Shown here: one piece after another, positions 12,601 to 23,630 of the stretch
How the letters are laid out: each line of letters opens with the position of its first letter
Position numbering within the stretch: position 1 is the first letter of the stretch
NCBI RefSeq assembly: GCF_031755915.1
Contig: NC_083379.1
Span: 507,001-571,000, forward strand
DNA length: 64,000 bases
Direction: 5' to 3'
From: Ziziphus jujuba
Taxonomy: Eukaryota > Streptophyta > Magnoliopsida > Rosales > Rhamnaceae
Translations under genes and position numbers: made by a program
The notes under the pieces: model-generated
What the model was told of the DNA's origin: nothing
Databases searched by the model: none
Seen by the model: only the letters and a program-made list of their open reading frames with translations

Positions 12601-13692
12601 CATACTCCCATTGGACTAGGTGAAAAAGACTTTGACAAAGTCAATTCTTGGTTTAATCCCATAATTGACACTGTTTTTTTTTTTTTTTATCATTATAAAA
12701 TTCCTAATCTAAAGAGAAGGAGAGCATACCTCGAATACATGACCTTATAAGTGTAGGTGTGAGTAAGGGGCAAATCAATTAATTGTACCAACCTCATTTG
12801 ACTAATAGACCCTAAAATGATGGATGCAAATTAACAAACTACAAAAGTAAAGGTAGGAAAACTCTGTTAGTAGTGTTCCCGCCATTGAAAGTTGTTGGCA
12901 AGGGAAAGAGATACAGGGTGATGATTATATATGAATATGACTGAAATGAATTAACAATTGGTTAATGGGTGAGAGAGAGAGAGAGAGAGAGAGAGAAACC
13001 TATCATATAAATCCTTCACTGAAAGAATGAGGTTGAGCAACACAGCATCCCCAACTAAAGCATAAATGACTCCAAATCTAACAAACCATCGAACTTCACG
13101 AATGTAGACTTTGGTTTCTACAGCGATCATAACCAACATAGAGCACCAGGCAATAGCCTCAATGATCAGAGAAATCATCTGCCAGAGAAAATAAATTAAT
13201 TAATAAATACTAAGCAATTAAAGTTTGCTTACTGAAGCAGGTTAAGCATGCTCAAACATGCTGAAGGATCCTCTGTAATATAGAACAAACATAAATTTCA
13301 AGCTATAGCCCAGTTAAATTAATATTTTAAACATTGGAGAGGCATGTGAAGAAACCCACCTCAAAAGGAGCAAGACCACTCTGTCCATCCAAATTCAGGA
13401 CTGAAATCCCCATTATCAATCTGAACAAAGGCTCCGCCGTACAGTAAGCAGCCAATAACCCCAACATATAGTTGTAAAGTTTGGACCTTAAACAGAATCT
13501 TTGGGCTTTGAAATCCTTCTTGATCCTCCATATTCTATATAAGCACAGACCCAGAATAATCAAATGAGAAACAGAGACCACCAGCGAGTCCACCGCACAC
13601 GGTGTGTAGGCACCAAGAGCATTTTCCACCGCTTTTTCCCACACCCCATTTGCCACGGGGCGGCAATACCAAACCAACGGCCCAAAACCCAT
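296..13692 (-). CDS. ABCC2: ABC transporter C family member 1/2-like (MRP type), 5' part, 17 exons, cut at left window edge
   Basis: Plant ABCC1/ABCC2 proteins are full-size tonoplast pumps that move glutathione conjugates, phytochelatins and folates into the vacuole (family knowledge). Exons read on the minus strand: 13360-13692, 13000-13178, 12219-12258, 9667-9823, 9112-9226, 8951-9031, 8820-8844, 8124-8180, 7022-7087, 5979-6053, 5063-5170, 4082-4216, 3064-3170, 2840-2933, 1917-2084, 1211-1351, 296-496. They total 2082 nt, or 694 codons, with matching phases at every junction. The protein starts [10 protein letters not shown], as in ABCC1/2. It runs through TMD0, the linker with WMNP and TEKDVW, and TMD1. 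It ends in NBD1 with Walker A GSTGEGKT at residues 650-657 and Q-loop Gln at 686. The ABC signature, Walker B and the second half lie left of the window. The donor after exon 11 is GC. ABCC1 versus ABCC2 cannot be decided here. Confidence 0.95.
2263..2474. mobile_element. MITE with ~18-bp terminal inverted repeats in an ABCC intron
   Basis: The left end reads CTGTTTGGGAGTGATTCTTA. The right end is its reverse complement, with AGAATCACTCCCAAACAG. The element is about 210 bp, has no ORF, and lies between coding exons 14 and 15. TAA occurs just outside both ends, which would fit a PIF/Harbinger (Tourist-like) target duplication, but the two outermost bases differ by an indel, so the superfamily is not certain. 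Confidence 0.7.
3418..3452 (-). other. decayed duplicate of the start of ABCC exon 13 with its 3' splice site
   Basis: On the minus strand this segment reads GAAACAG followed by ACAATTGTC and an ATGCAGAATGCAG-like stretch. The true exon start at 3170 reads GGAACAG then ACAATTGTGATAAGC and AAAATGCAG. About 28 of 34 positions agree by eye. The downstream coding of exon 13 is not recognisable, so only the acceptor and roughly eight codons were copied or survive. It lies about 275 bp upstream of the real exon, in the same intron and orientation. Confidence 0.5.
5432..5492. repeat. (TTC)n microsatellite followed by T-tract
   Basis: About ten TTC units are followed by roughly 25 T, inside the ABCC intron between exons 10 and 11. 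Long frames across it are low-complexity and not coding. Confidence 0.9.
6571..6742. repeat. compound (GA)n/(GT)n/(GC)n microsatellite
   Basis: Three successive blocks of (GA)n followed by (GT)n, each joined by GAATGA, end in a (GC)n tract. The block repeat suggests higher-order duplication of a (GA)n(GT)nGAAT unit. It is intronic within the ABCC gene. Confidence 0.95.
7733..8016. repeat. tandem duplication, period about 142 bp
   Basis: ACAAATATGAATAAG starts at 7733 and again at 7875. Both copies continue with matching blocks (CCTCTTTAAA, AAATTAGATCATGAAGAAC, TCAAACTAATA) to about 8012. The copies are clearly diverged, so the duplication is old. It lies in the ABCC intron between exons 8 and 9. 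Confidence 0.8.
10420..11990 (+). mobile_element. decayed Ty1/copia integrase fragment, antisense in ABCC intron 3
   Basis: On the plus strand the frames around 10490-10700 give [19 protein letters not shown], and [18 protein letters not shown]. These are typical of the copia GAG-pre-integrase/integrase core. The read jumps from the DDFSRFTW block to TPEQNGRVE at about 10720, implying an internal deletion. The C-terminal integrase block (YSFLK.FG.AC...PYNKHKLEF) then occurs three times in tandem, starting near 10907, 11235 and 11612. Stops and frameshifts are frequent, and no LTRs or reverse transcriptase are seen. It is a relic and not mobile. Confidence 0.75.
12220..12258 (-). other. 40-nt ABCC coding exon 3 next to the copia relic (described within the ABCC entry)
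   Basis: Full span 12219-12258. It encodes [13 protein letters not shown] after a split serine codon, matching the end of TMD0 in ABCC1/2. The 2.4-kb intron downstream of it (9824-12218) is the largest recognised intron within the coding part of the gene and holds the copia fragment. Confidence 0.8.
12969..12997. repeat. (GA)n microsatellite abutting ABCC exon 2 donor
   Basis: About 14 GA units end 2-3 nt from the minus-strand 5' splice site of exon 2 (exon edge at 13000). The first intron bases are GTTTCTCTC, so the repeat forms the (CT)n start of the intron on the coding strand. Confidence 0.9.
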
Positions 13693-14314
13693 TTTTCCTT
13701 ATCACTGCTACTAGTCTACAGAACTCTTCACTTAAAAGCACATAATTCCCACAACTTGTCCCAAAAGACTCGTCCTTCACGCTTCAGCTCAAGGATGAGA
13801 CCAAGTCTCCATTCCTAATCCTGCAATATGGTCATCAATCTAATAAGAAAAAAGGACAATATCATCCAGTCAACTAAGACCCAATATATCAAGTTGTGAT
13901 TGTAGGGCGGTTTTCATCCAACATTATTAACTTATTTTCAATGGCTTTTTCAGCAAGAAAACTACTAAAATAAACAAAAATCAAACGTCCAAGCTGCATA
14001 GGACGAAAAACTGAAAGCCTATCTTCTACATACGATTGAACTATTTTCTAAAAGCTTATGAATAATTAAACACAATTAAAAAAAGAAAAAAAAAATTCAA
14101 ACTTTTTACGAGAAGTAAAAACCAATGCATTAGTCGAAGCTGAGACGCCCAAGTTTCTAATTTGTTTTGTTCCAACAAATCAAAAATCAAACACTTAACA
14201 TGCAAATCTCTATTTTCACACTAAACAAACAGAGCACAAGCTTCAAATTACAAAATAATGATACAACTCAAATATTTTAAAATTAAAAAAAAATAGAAAA
14301 AAAATGAAGAGAAA

Positions 14315-14348
<34 letters not shown>

Positions 14349-14900
14349 GTTTGACAAAAATAGAAGTGATAACCGTACGCAAAGCTTTGTTCTGTCACTC
14401 GATCGAAACTTAAAAGAAAACAAAATATCCATCCATACAGTTGCAAAATAATCCACGATTTCTCTGACCCATAGTGCCCCAAATAAATTATTTAAAAAAA
14501 AAAAAAAAAAAGAGTGAGAGGAAAAGTTCTCGGACTTCTGGTACTGAAAAGTGGACCAAGAAAAACAAAATCTTTTTGTTGTAAATTTAGTTTTTCTTTC
14601 TTCTTTTTTTTTTTTAAAGTGAGAAAACGTAATTAGAGAGTAAAAAATCGGCGTTCCTCTTTTCGTTAGTCCGAGAGAAAAGAAGAAAAAAAAGAAGCAA
14701 TAGATTGGAATCGATTCTCACATATAACAAAAAAAGTGTGCGTGATTCCCGAGGAGGAGGAGGAGTCATCAGAGACGAACGTGGTCATTGACAGAGAGAG
14801 AAAGTCGGAGTTAGGGGTTGGAGCATAAGAGCGTCACCTCTTACGAAGATAAGAAAGTGTTATAAAAATGGACCCCCTTTTTGGGTTTTGGGAGATTTCC
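13693..14900 (-). promoter_or_regulatory. probable 5' leader and proximal promoter of the ABCC gene
   Basis: Upstream of the ABCC start on the minus strand there is a possible 3' splice site (TTGCAG, plus-strand 13821-13826). A possible donor (TTC|GTAAGA) lies near 14841-14850, so a 5'-UTR intron of about 1 kb is plausible. Between the acceptor and the main ATG lies a small upstream ORF, minus strand 13812 to 13789 (ATG GAG ACT ... TGA, seven codons). A TAA trinucleotide run sits at about 14315-14345. This is inference from sequence signals only; no transcript evidence is available. Confidence 0.35.
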
Positions 14901-15429
14901 TGCTATACGCTTTTCCTTTTCTCCGCCAATCACCAAGATCACACGAATCTGTCCTCTTGCCGCCAATCTCCGCTAGATTTTATTTTCTTTTCTTTTATTT
15001 TATTTTTATTTTTTAATGTTAGATCATTTGGCTTATTGTAATTATTTTCTAACATAACATTATTAGCCTTAATGAAACTTTAATTTTTTAAAAATACTTC
15101 ATTGTTTCACAACGCAGTTCTTTTTTCTTTTTCTTTTTTGTGTTTTGATCCAAAAAAATACGTGTATACATCACAATAATATGGAAGCCAATGTAATAAG
15201 TTGTAAATTTTCTGTTAAATCTCTTTATTCATTAAACAATCTCTAAAAATGATTAACAAATTAAAAAAAATTAATAATGGACTTGCGAGAGCAATTTGAG
15301 GAAATACTTTCAATTAAAAGAAATGTTGGTTTTTGTAGAACAATTACCTTTTTTTCAAATTAAATTAAAAAAAAAATGTGCCTAATGAGAAGTACTTAAG
15401 GTATATTTGAAGAGTAATGTTATATATAT

Positions 15430-15568
15430 CAAATTTTTTTATTAAAATTTTAATAATCAATTATATAATAATTTTTTAATAATATTAAATTAATATTATC
15501 TTATATACAAAAATATATAAATTTTTTAAAAATTATCAAATATTAAAATTTTGATTAAAAAATTTAAT
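15430..15568. repeat. AT-rich imperfect inverted repeat
   Basis: The left arm (CAAATTTTTTTATTAAAATT...) pairs with the reverse complement of the right arm (AATATTAAAATTTTGATTAA...). Both arms are nearly pure A/T, so chance similarity is a real risk. It could be a small MITE-like hairpin. Confidence 0.4.
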
Positions 15569-16067
15569 CATTTTATATTTATTCATATTTAAAAGTAAAT
15601 GTATAAAATTGAAAAAGAAAATTATAATTTAAATGATGATGGAGCCCACAACCACAACCACAACGCAACCGAGTCATGCAAATGGGTTCCCAACGTTTCC
15701 CCGGCGCTTCACAAATTCGCGTACTTTGTATAATTTAATACAAATATATATATATATATTCACCCCAAAAAAAAAAATTGATACAAAAATGATAGTTAAA
15801 AAATAAATAAATAAAAAAGGCTACCAGAAATTCATTTTAAAAAAAAAAATTACGAGAAATGTGCCCGACAACCTGAAGCTGACACCCACGACCGGAGGGG
15901 AGCTCATCGCTCCACCGTCCGTCCCGCACCGCACTTCCTCCGTTCTCCCTCTGACTTTGACTTCTGACTCGCCAATCTCTCATTGTTCATCAGCTTGTTT
16001 TTTATTTTTATTCTTATTATTATTTTCAAATATTTTAATTTGACTTTTTAAAATAATGTAATGTAGA

Positions 16068-16502
16068 GGAATATATTCAATTTAGAATTTGATGCATTTA
16101 AAATGAATTATAGATTTTAAAAGATTTGATGAATTGTTATAGAATTCTACAGACTCCATAAAGATTTTGTAAGAATTCAATGAAATCTTTGGATTTAAAG
16201 GTGGATTTAATATTGACAATTTTTTTCACAATTTTCCTGTTAAAATCATTTCAAATCCATTAAAATTCATCATTTTTTAAAATCTTTTAAAATCAATGAC
16301 TTTTTGAATACCACCAGATTTTAAAAGAATTCTATAAAGTCCTAATTGTATACATCTAGATTTTAATGAATTTTTATAAAATCAATCAAAATCTGAATTG
16401 AATATCATTAGATTTGTAAGGACTCCTTTAAAATCTAAATCGAATACCTCAAAACTTTATAAAACTTTTAAAATTTTTCAAATTCTAAATTGAATACATC
16501 CC
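16068..16502. mobile_element. MITE with ~22-bp terminal inverted repeats
   Basis: The left end reads GGAATATATTCAATTTAGAA. The reverse complement of the right end reads GGGATGTATTCAATTTAGAA, continuing TTTG in both. The element is about 435 bp without an ORF. Shorter relatives of the terminal motif (AATCTGAATTGAATA, AATCTAAATCGAATAC) recur inside the right half as subterminal repeats. No clear target-site duplication was seen. Confidence 0.75.
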
Positions 16503-16717
16503 AGTTGAAATTGTTTTTTCTTTTGTGATGAATCAAATCAAATAGAGAAAATAATAATAATAATAATAATAATATTAATAAAAACAAATAAAGTGGAATT
16601 CCACAAAAATCATGCTGCATTATATTCATAAAAGTCATACTAGTCATGTTGTCTTACCAACTAATCAGCGCGGCAGACACGATGGTCTATTATTGCACGT
16701 TATTTTAATAAATCATT

Positions 16718-16760
16718 AAATATCAAAGTTTTTTTTTTTTTTTGAGATAAAATATCAAAG
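16718..16760. repeat. T-tract micro-insertion flanked by 11-nt direct repeats
   Basis: AAATATCAAAG occurs at 16718-16728 and 16750-16760. Between them is a 21-nt run of about 15 T followed by GAGATA. This resembles a target-site duplication around a nearly complete 5'-truncation of a retroelement, with its A-tail on the minus strand. Confidence 0.55.
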
Positions 16761-16973
16761 GATCATTAAAACATATATTCAATAAAGCTCTTTTTTCAAA
16801 TAGCATAATTTTTAAAATAAAAAACATTTTGAAGAATTTAATAAAATAAAATGCTTATTTTTCATTTAATTCTAATGATGTTTCTTACCATATTCTTTAA
16901 TTTTTTTATTTCCAATAAATAACTAATATTCACTTTCTTTTCTTTTTTTTTTAATCGATGTTTTCCTTTTTTT

Positions 16974-16975
<2 letters not shown>

Positions 16976-17007
<32 letters not shown>
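16976..17007. repeat. (CA)n(TA)n microsatellite
   Basis: About nine CA units are followed directly by about seven TA units. Confidence 0.9.
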
Positions 17008-19106
17008 ATCAAATAAATTATATTAATTGTACATAGAAAAATATTGGGGTCATAAATGCATACTTTAAAAGCTTTCCAATAAATTTTGAAAGAAAAAGGA
17101 CTATTAAAAGTCTGAAGTTGAACAGCTCCCTCTCTTTCAAAATTGACTAGGCTGAGGGCTTTGGTGTCAATAATTTAGACTCAAGTGCTCTTTTTGGCTG
17201 TATTTCTTTTATACAGATTCCTAAAGAAGCTAACAGCTTGGCCTATCTTCTTTGTAATGGAGTTTTGGCTGCCTTGTTAATGGTGTAATCGATCAAGACC
17301 TTCCTAGATCCTGTTATGAGCTCGTATGGAAAAAGAAAGACCTGCTGGTCATCTCTTTATGTTTGGAACCCAAATCTTTCTCTTTATTTTAATTTTCCAA
17401 TTTAAATAGTGTATTGAAGTTAGAAAAAGGATATTTAACTCTTTAAAATAAAAATTAAAAAAAAAGCTTTTAACAGCATGTTGACGATGCTTACTATCTA
17501 AGTTGTTCCAAATACCACACATATCCTTGCCATGAATGACTGTTATTGGGCTACCCACATTGGTGGGATACATATTTCCTACCTTATGGTAAAAGAATTT
17601 GAATACTTTTATAAATAAAACTTTAAATTGCCGGCAGAACTTTCTTGTTTTCCCCTTTTTAATCTTGTAATATTTAGCCTCATATACTTTTTTTTAAATA
17701 GTAAAAAAAAAAAAAAAAGCAGTACATTTTCATTGTTATATTTTCATAGTTGCTTTCTCGTAAACAACACACGACTCTATAAATCGACAACTAGCCATAA
17801 AATAATAATTATTAATTACTAATATTCAAATTATTATAATGTTGTTAATCTAAAAGAACACCATTATCACCGTACTGTGAGTTTTATAATAATATATGTT
17901 AAAGTTTTATTTCATACTACTTTACAAGGTCTAAAAAATAGTGCAATGGACAAATTATTATATGATTTTATGCTACTTTGGTCAATAATGATGGCGAAAT
18001 TTAAAAACTTTCAGCCACAATCCCAAGGTACATTATATAGAACCCAACATTGAATTTATCAATTAATTTAACTTGTTTATTACATCTTGTTAATTAATTT
18101 AATATATATTTTTATAGTCATGATATGATTAGTCAACTATAAATTTCGAATGAAATTCACAGTTTCAAAAATGTTACCGAGACCTCAATAAATTTTATCG
18201 TAATTATTGTGTATATAAGAAAATATTTTATGGGATGATAGATTTTATGGTATGCTGTACCATACAATATTCTGCAACATGCATGTTAAAAAATACTGAC
18301 ATATTACAAGATCTGATCATATGGCAAATCTTGATTCTGTCACTCAAGAAAATGGGACTATAAACAAATTATATGGTAAGGGGGAGCATACGTAGTTGGT
18401 GGGTAGATTTTTTATTTTTTATTTTTTATTTTATTTTTCATGATAGATCTCAAACTTGGTTGGCTTGACATCCATATTTAAGAATTTACTCATTAGAATT
18501 CATAAGATTTTCTACTATATTTTATATATGACAGGATTACAATTGACTTTGCCTATCGCACCAAATTAAATAAATAAATAAAAAAGACTTTGCTTAAAAT
18601 ATTGAGCTTTGCCAAAACTAAAAAAATAATATAATTATAAATTGTACCAATTATATTTTTGTATATGAATTGAAACTTTAATATTTTTAATATTATTGTT
18701 TTTAATGTAGAAGTAGAGGATTAGAACTCAGAATAACAGAAAACTTTATATATATATGTATATATGTTATAACAGTTTATAATTTAAAAAAATAGAGAAA
18801 GAGTATTGTTTCGAAATTAAACTTTTTGGATATGAATGTAAGAAACATATTTACTAAATCAGCTTTGTTTGCCTTTTAATTAACATAGTTGAAAATGTCC
18901 TTTTCTTGTACGGTACACTGTGAAAAAAATAATAATAAAAATGACAATGAATTAATTTTCCTAGAAAAAATGAAATAATTTCCAAAAACATTGGAATTTC
19001 TGCGCAATTTAGACTAGAAAAGACACCTGTACGGTAGAGATGCATTGAAATGGACAATAGCCAAGTCCACATGTGAAGAAAGCGGAGAACTCTTCCATCC
19101 TCCAAG

Positions 19107-19153
19107 CTCTTTTGATTTTTTTTTTTTTATGTTGGAAGGGACTCTTTTGATTT
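19107..19153. repeat. T-tract micro-insertion flanked by 12-nt direct repeats
   Basis: CTCTTTTGATTT occurs at 19107-19118 and 19142-19153. It encloses 23 nt (T-tract then ATGTTGGAAGGGA). The organisation matches the insertions at 16718 and 58848. Confidence 0.5.
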
Positions 19154-20580
19154 ATCCCATCAGCTCTGCTTTTATCAAATGGATATATATATTTATTTAT
19201 TTATTTTTCTTAAGAATCCCCATCACAATACAAGAAAACATGTGGCCAAGAGTAGAATGTTTGGTTAGACTCTTAGAAATGACTACCAACAGTCAGTCCC
19301 ATCTTATCATACCAGACCAATCAACCATAACATTTTCTTGCACTTCAAATCACATTATTCTTTTTTAATACATATATAAGCACAGTTTATTAGCTAATTC
19401 ATCATAAAAAAAATAAATATTGAATTTGATTTAAAACGAAGCCGTTTATAATTTCAAAAATGTTGATTAATTTTTTCAAAAATTAATTTAAAATATTAAA
19501 AAAATTAATTTTGAAGGTCACATAAATTTTTTTTTTTTTTTTTATAATTTTTATTAGAAATTAATAAATTTAGATTTATATGTAATCTTTTAAAAATAAA
19601 AGGTATCATGTATCAATATCCACAATTACTTTTATTGGTTTTTAACCATTGAATTGTCTGGCTATTATTAATTACCGTGTCATGATAATGACAAGACTTG
19701 ATCATGCAGAATCTCACGGACTTTTGTTATGGCGGAAAAAAAACATAAAAAAATCTAAAAATCTCATGTACTTTTTGTCTCCACAAGAGTCATATAAATT
19801 GAGACAATTTTATGAATTTTGTCCATTGTTCTCAGACCTTTTGAAAAGTTTTATGTACTAATCTTCCCCATCACTTCTCAATCTGGATCTCAAAATCTGA
19901 AGTACTATTAATTTTTTTTTTTTTTTTTTTTGGCCCTTTACCCATTTTCCAAGTTTGACACTTTATAAGGCTTTTTTTTTTTTTTTCTTTGTTGGTGAAT
20001 TTTATATGGCTCTAATTGCTTTTCAAAAAGTGAGATAATTTTTTATTCTTTTTTTTATCAAAATGTAATTTATTTTTTTCTGATTCGGAATTGGGCGTGT
20101 AAAGATTTTTCTAACCTTTTTTTTCCATATTTATAAATCATTTCTATGTTTTTCTTTTTGTTATGAATCAGTTTGTCGGTCTTGAATTTATATACGTACA
20201 TAGTTCCAAAATTACTACAAAGAACAAAAAGAAAAAAGAAAAATCCATCATGTAACTAACAACTAAAAAATTTAATGCAAAAAAAAGAAAAAACAAATTG
20301 GGTTATTCAGATCTATTATTACATTTAATTAGTAAAATAGTAATTTATTACTATTTGGATTATGTTCTTTAATTAATTCTAGCAATAAACAATTTTAAAA
20401 CACAAAGAAAGAGGCTACTACTACTTGAGCTAGTTTTAAAAAACAATAATGATAAGAATGGGCTACAACCAATAGCCCATTGGGCTTATAAACTACTCTT
20501 ACAACCAGAAGGTTTGGTTTTTTGAAATTAGGGAGGGGAGGGAGGTTTTTCTTCTTCCTTGTTTTCTAAGTAATTCAACG

Positions 20581-21859
20581 CAGAGCCACAGCCACCGCCA
20601 TTGGACACCACCGGATTAGAAGCTCAGGTAAGTTTTTCTTCACTACTTAGTCACTGCTAGGGGGCTTAAACTTCAAATTCAGATTTCTCTCTCAGTGTTT
20701 TATATTTTAGGTTTTTTCTTCGTTTGCCACTGCCATTGCCATGATTTTGGGTTGTTTTTGAAAATTTTATGCTTTTGCTTTGCTTTTTTTGTAGACCAGA
20801 ATTCAGAAAGAAAAAGGGACCCAAAAAAAAAAAAAAAAAAAAAAAGAAGGAAAAAATGAAGGAAGAAGAAATTAACCGATGCCAGATTCAGGAATGGTAC
20901 CCAAAGTTCAAATCCGTGTCTACGAAAACCCAAATTCATCGGCTTCCAGAATCCTTCGTCGACTACCTGGTTGATGATTCAGGACCATTCCTTGTTCCTG
21001 TTTCCGTCTTGAACGAAGATGCGCTCCCCCAATAGAATTCACAATCCGCACGAGGAAGAGGACTATCAGGTTTCAGAAGGAGGATCCGAAGGAGGAATCG
21101 GTACCGCCACCTTCTTTCCCTGAACTGGAATTGGAGATTAAGGACGAGGTGCTGTTTTCCCAAAGCTCATTTGGAGCGCACCCAAAAACTCACTCTGCTG
21201 GATGAGCACTACTGGGACCCTCCGATGCTCTTCCTTCGCCTGAGATTGCGCTCTTGCTTTGATCCTCCGAGTCCCTCTCGCTCATCATCTGTGCCACGCC
21301 TATGATTCCTGCACACACACCACTTCATCCAGACCCCAAAGTTTCCTCCTTGCGCTTCGTAAATGGTACCCATCTCTTCGATCCCACATGGAATTTCACT
21401 GCTTTGTCAAGGATCGGAATTTGGTTGGGAATTTGCCAACGTGAGGTTACAACTTTCTATCCCGCTCTGCTCGAAAACAAGTCTAATCTTCGAGTATTGA
21501 TCCGGGAATTCTTTGTGGAACACGTGAAGCATGGATTTGAATATCAAGATTACACATTTGATGTATATGTGACGAGAGATGAACGGGTTAAGATAGTGAA
21601 TTTCAATCCATGGGGTGTATTTACCCTGCCATTGCTGTTTGATTGGGAGGAATTGGAGAAGAAGGTGATAAGGGAAAAGGAAGAAGGAGAAGAAGAAAGT
21701 GGTGTGGAGTTGAGAATTGTGGAGAGCCAATGTGTAGTAGGGCCAGGGTTGAAGACGGCAGTTCCACATGGTTACTTGGATGCGAGCCCTGTAAGTGGTT
21801 GGGATCAGTTTCTTAGGAATGCTGAGGGAGAGTTGCGGAAACAAACTCAATATTCTTAA
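20581..21859 (+). pseudogene. CDC123: CDC123 (D123) family pseudogene with frameshifts and a stop
   Basis: CDC123 is the ATP-grasp-fold chaperone that assembles the eIF2 complex and is normally essential (family knowledge). The start at 20856 encodes MKEEEINRCQIQEWYPKFKS, the standard plant CDC123 N-terminus. Recognisable blocks follow in changing frames: RIHNPHEEEDYQVSEG, PPPSFPELELEIKDE, AVFPKLIWSAP, STTGTLRCSSF, LCHAYDSC and YTFDVYVTRDERVKIV, ending in GWDQFLRNAEGELRKQ with a stop at 21857-21859. Breaks: an extra C in 21026-21030, a shift near 21080, a small deletion near 21147, an extra T at 21241, a CGA-to-TGA stop near 21260, two extra nt near 21277, and an extra G at 21427-21429. A likely 5'-UTR intron (20628-20794, CAG|GTAAGT to TTGTAG) is kept, which argues against a processed copy. 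Assembly error would need at least six independent mistakes. Confidence 0.85.
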
Positions 21860-22401
21860 GCAAGCGCTGGTGCTTGAGTTTGAGCCTTCACCATTTACTT
21901 CCTTTGATATTTAACCCACCCCTTGCCTCAAATTTTGGTGTTACTTGTTCTTCCTATTTATGTTTTGTGCTTCCTTTCATGTCCTTGCCCCGTTAAGAAA
22001 TAGTTAAAAAAAAAAAGAAGATGATTTTTGAGCCTTGGTTTCATTTTTCTGTAATTTTAGACAAATAGTTACATGTCAAATTTTTATTTATTGCAAGCCC
22101 TGTGTAATTAATTTATAATTGCACCAGAAACTATTTACATTGTCATGATTTGCCGAAGAAAAGCTTGTAGTTGGGAGATAGTTTTTATAAATTTCATTTT
22201 TTTCTGGACTTGAAAACGATGTTGAATTGTTATATTGGATCTGATTTTTATCTTCTAGCATAGCAACTAAAAAGCTTACGTTTTCTAAAGGCAAATCAGG
22301 CATCTAAAATAAATACAAGGCTATCTTGTATGCCAAGCAAAAACTATTTTTCGAGTGCAAACAAAATATCCTTGATCTATTTATCTTTTTGAAAAGATGG
22401 G

Positions 22402-22975
22402 GTGGATGACTTTATGCTCAACTCTGTTGAGAACAAAGATTTTGAGATTCTGGTTCAAGCTGATGTTGACTGGTGTCCCATGGTAAAGGTTGGTGGAAAG
22501 TCAATGTTGATGCAGCAGCTGCCATGGTGGTTCGTGATTTTATGGGAAGTCTTAATTCATGTTGCTGCCGAAGTCAGAGCTCAGAGCTCTTGCTTGGGCT
22601 TCTGCTAGTGCTTCTCATCTACAGTGGTCTGATGCTCAGCTGGCTGTCAAGAAAATCAAATAAGACATGGATCCGTGTGGATGGTATACTCGTCAACTAT
22701 GTCACTCTTTTCCGCGATAACCTCGCTGAGTCTGATTGGACTCTCAACTGGAACCCGCGGCAATCTAATAAACTCGCGGTTAAGATTGCCAAATTTTCCT
22801 TATTGAACGGTTGTATTTTCGCCTTGTGATTTTGTCTAATATGGATTCTCTCCCCCATCTATTTCTGAAGATTGCGAATTCTGATGTAATAGGGTGAGTG
22901 GGTGCTCTGTTTTCCCCTCTTTTGGGGCCTTTCGTATTTAATGCATCTTCTGTTACCGAGAAAAAAAAAAAAGGC
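22402..22975 (+). mobile_element. 3' end of a non-LTR (LINE) retrotransposon: RNase H-like domain and A-tail
   Basis: Plus-strand frames give DWCPMVK then GWWKVNVDAA, MVVRDFMGSL, and WNPRQSNKLAVKIAKFSL. These are typical of the RNase H-like (RVT_3) domain at the C-terminus of plant LINE polyproteins. Frameshifts and lost residues make it inactive. The unit ends near 22960 with TTACCGAG followed by about 12 A, a plausible LINE 3' tail. Confidence 0.65.
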
Positions 22976-23060
22976 AAGGAAAAAAAACCATTAAGTGGAG
23001 GCTACAATTGCATTCATACCCCACCTATAAAATAAAATAAAAACCAGCCCAGTGAATAAT

Positions 23061-23450
23061 CTGATTGGTTATGTTTTTTATTTTTTATTTTTAAAATATA
23101 AAATAAAAATAATTTTATATTATTTTATAACAATAATAATAATTTAACCAATTATGTTTGAAAACAATTTTCAGAAACCAAAAACATATTTTAACAGCAG
23201 TAGATGCAATTTCGAATTATATGGAATAAATTACCATTTTTATTCTTCTTTATCAATGCTATCAATATACATTTAATTTTTTAAAAAAATATGAAAAATA
23301 TTTTTTTGTTGTTTTTTATTTTTGTTATCTTTTCCATTTGTTTTTGAAAATTTTTTTTGAAAATTGACGACCAATCAATACATTGTATTTTGAAAATATT
23401 TTCTGTTTTCAAAAATAAAAAACAGTTCTTAAAACATATTGCCAAACAGG
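23061..23450. mobile_element. possible TIR element (MITE-like) between CDC123 relic and DDB1
   Basis: The right end is TATTGCCAAACAGG. Its reverse complement, CCTGTTTGGCAATATGTTTT, resembles CTGATTGGTTATGTTTTTTA at the left (23061). An alternative left end lies near 23140, where ATGTTTGAAAACAATTTTCAG echoes the right end. No ORF or target duplication was found. Confidence 0.4.
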
Positions 23451-23630
23451 ATTTCTCCAAATATTTTTACACTGCATATCAAAAGATACAATACACATGA
23501 ATATTTTTAGTAAAACTCGAGGCAAAGTAATACTTCATACCCCATGCATTCCAAAACAGAACCAAAAAGAGAGTAAAAACCATTAAAAAAGAATTAACAA
23601 TTGAACAAGAAAATAAATTTATTGAGATTA

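Larger units (their letters stand above)
13693..20580. other. intergenic spacer, no gene recognised
   Basis: Very AT-rich sequence between the divergently placed ABCC and CDC123 loci. It holds the ABCC leader, an AT-rich inverted repeat (15430-15568), a MITE (16068-16502), (CA)n(TA)n at 16976-17007, and two small repeat-bracketed insertions (16718-16760, 19107-19153). Frames of 60-107 codons here show no family signature and are compositionally like random AT-rich DNA. Confidence 0.7.
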
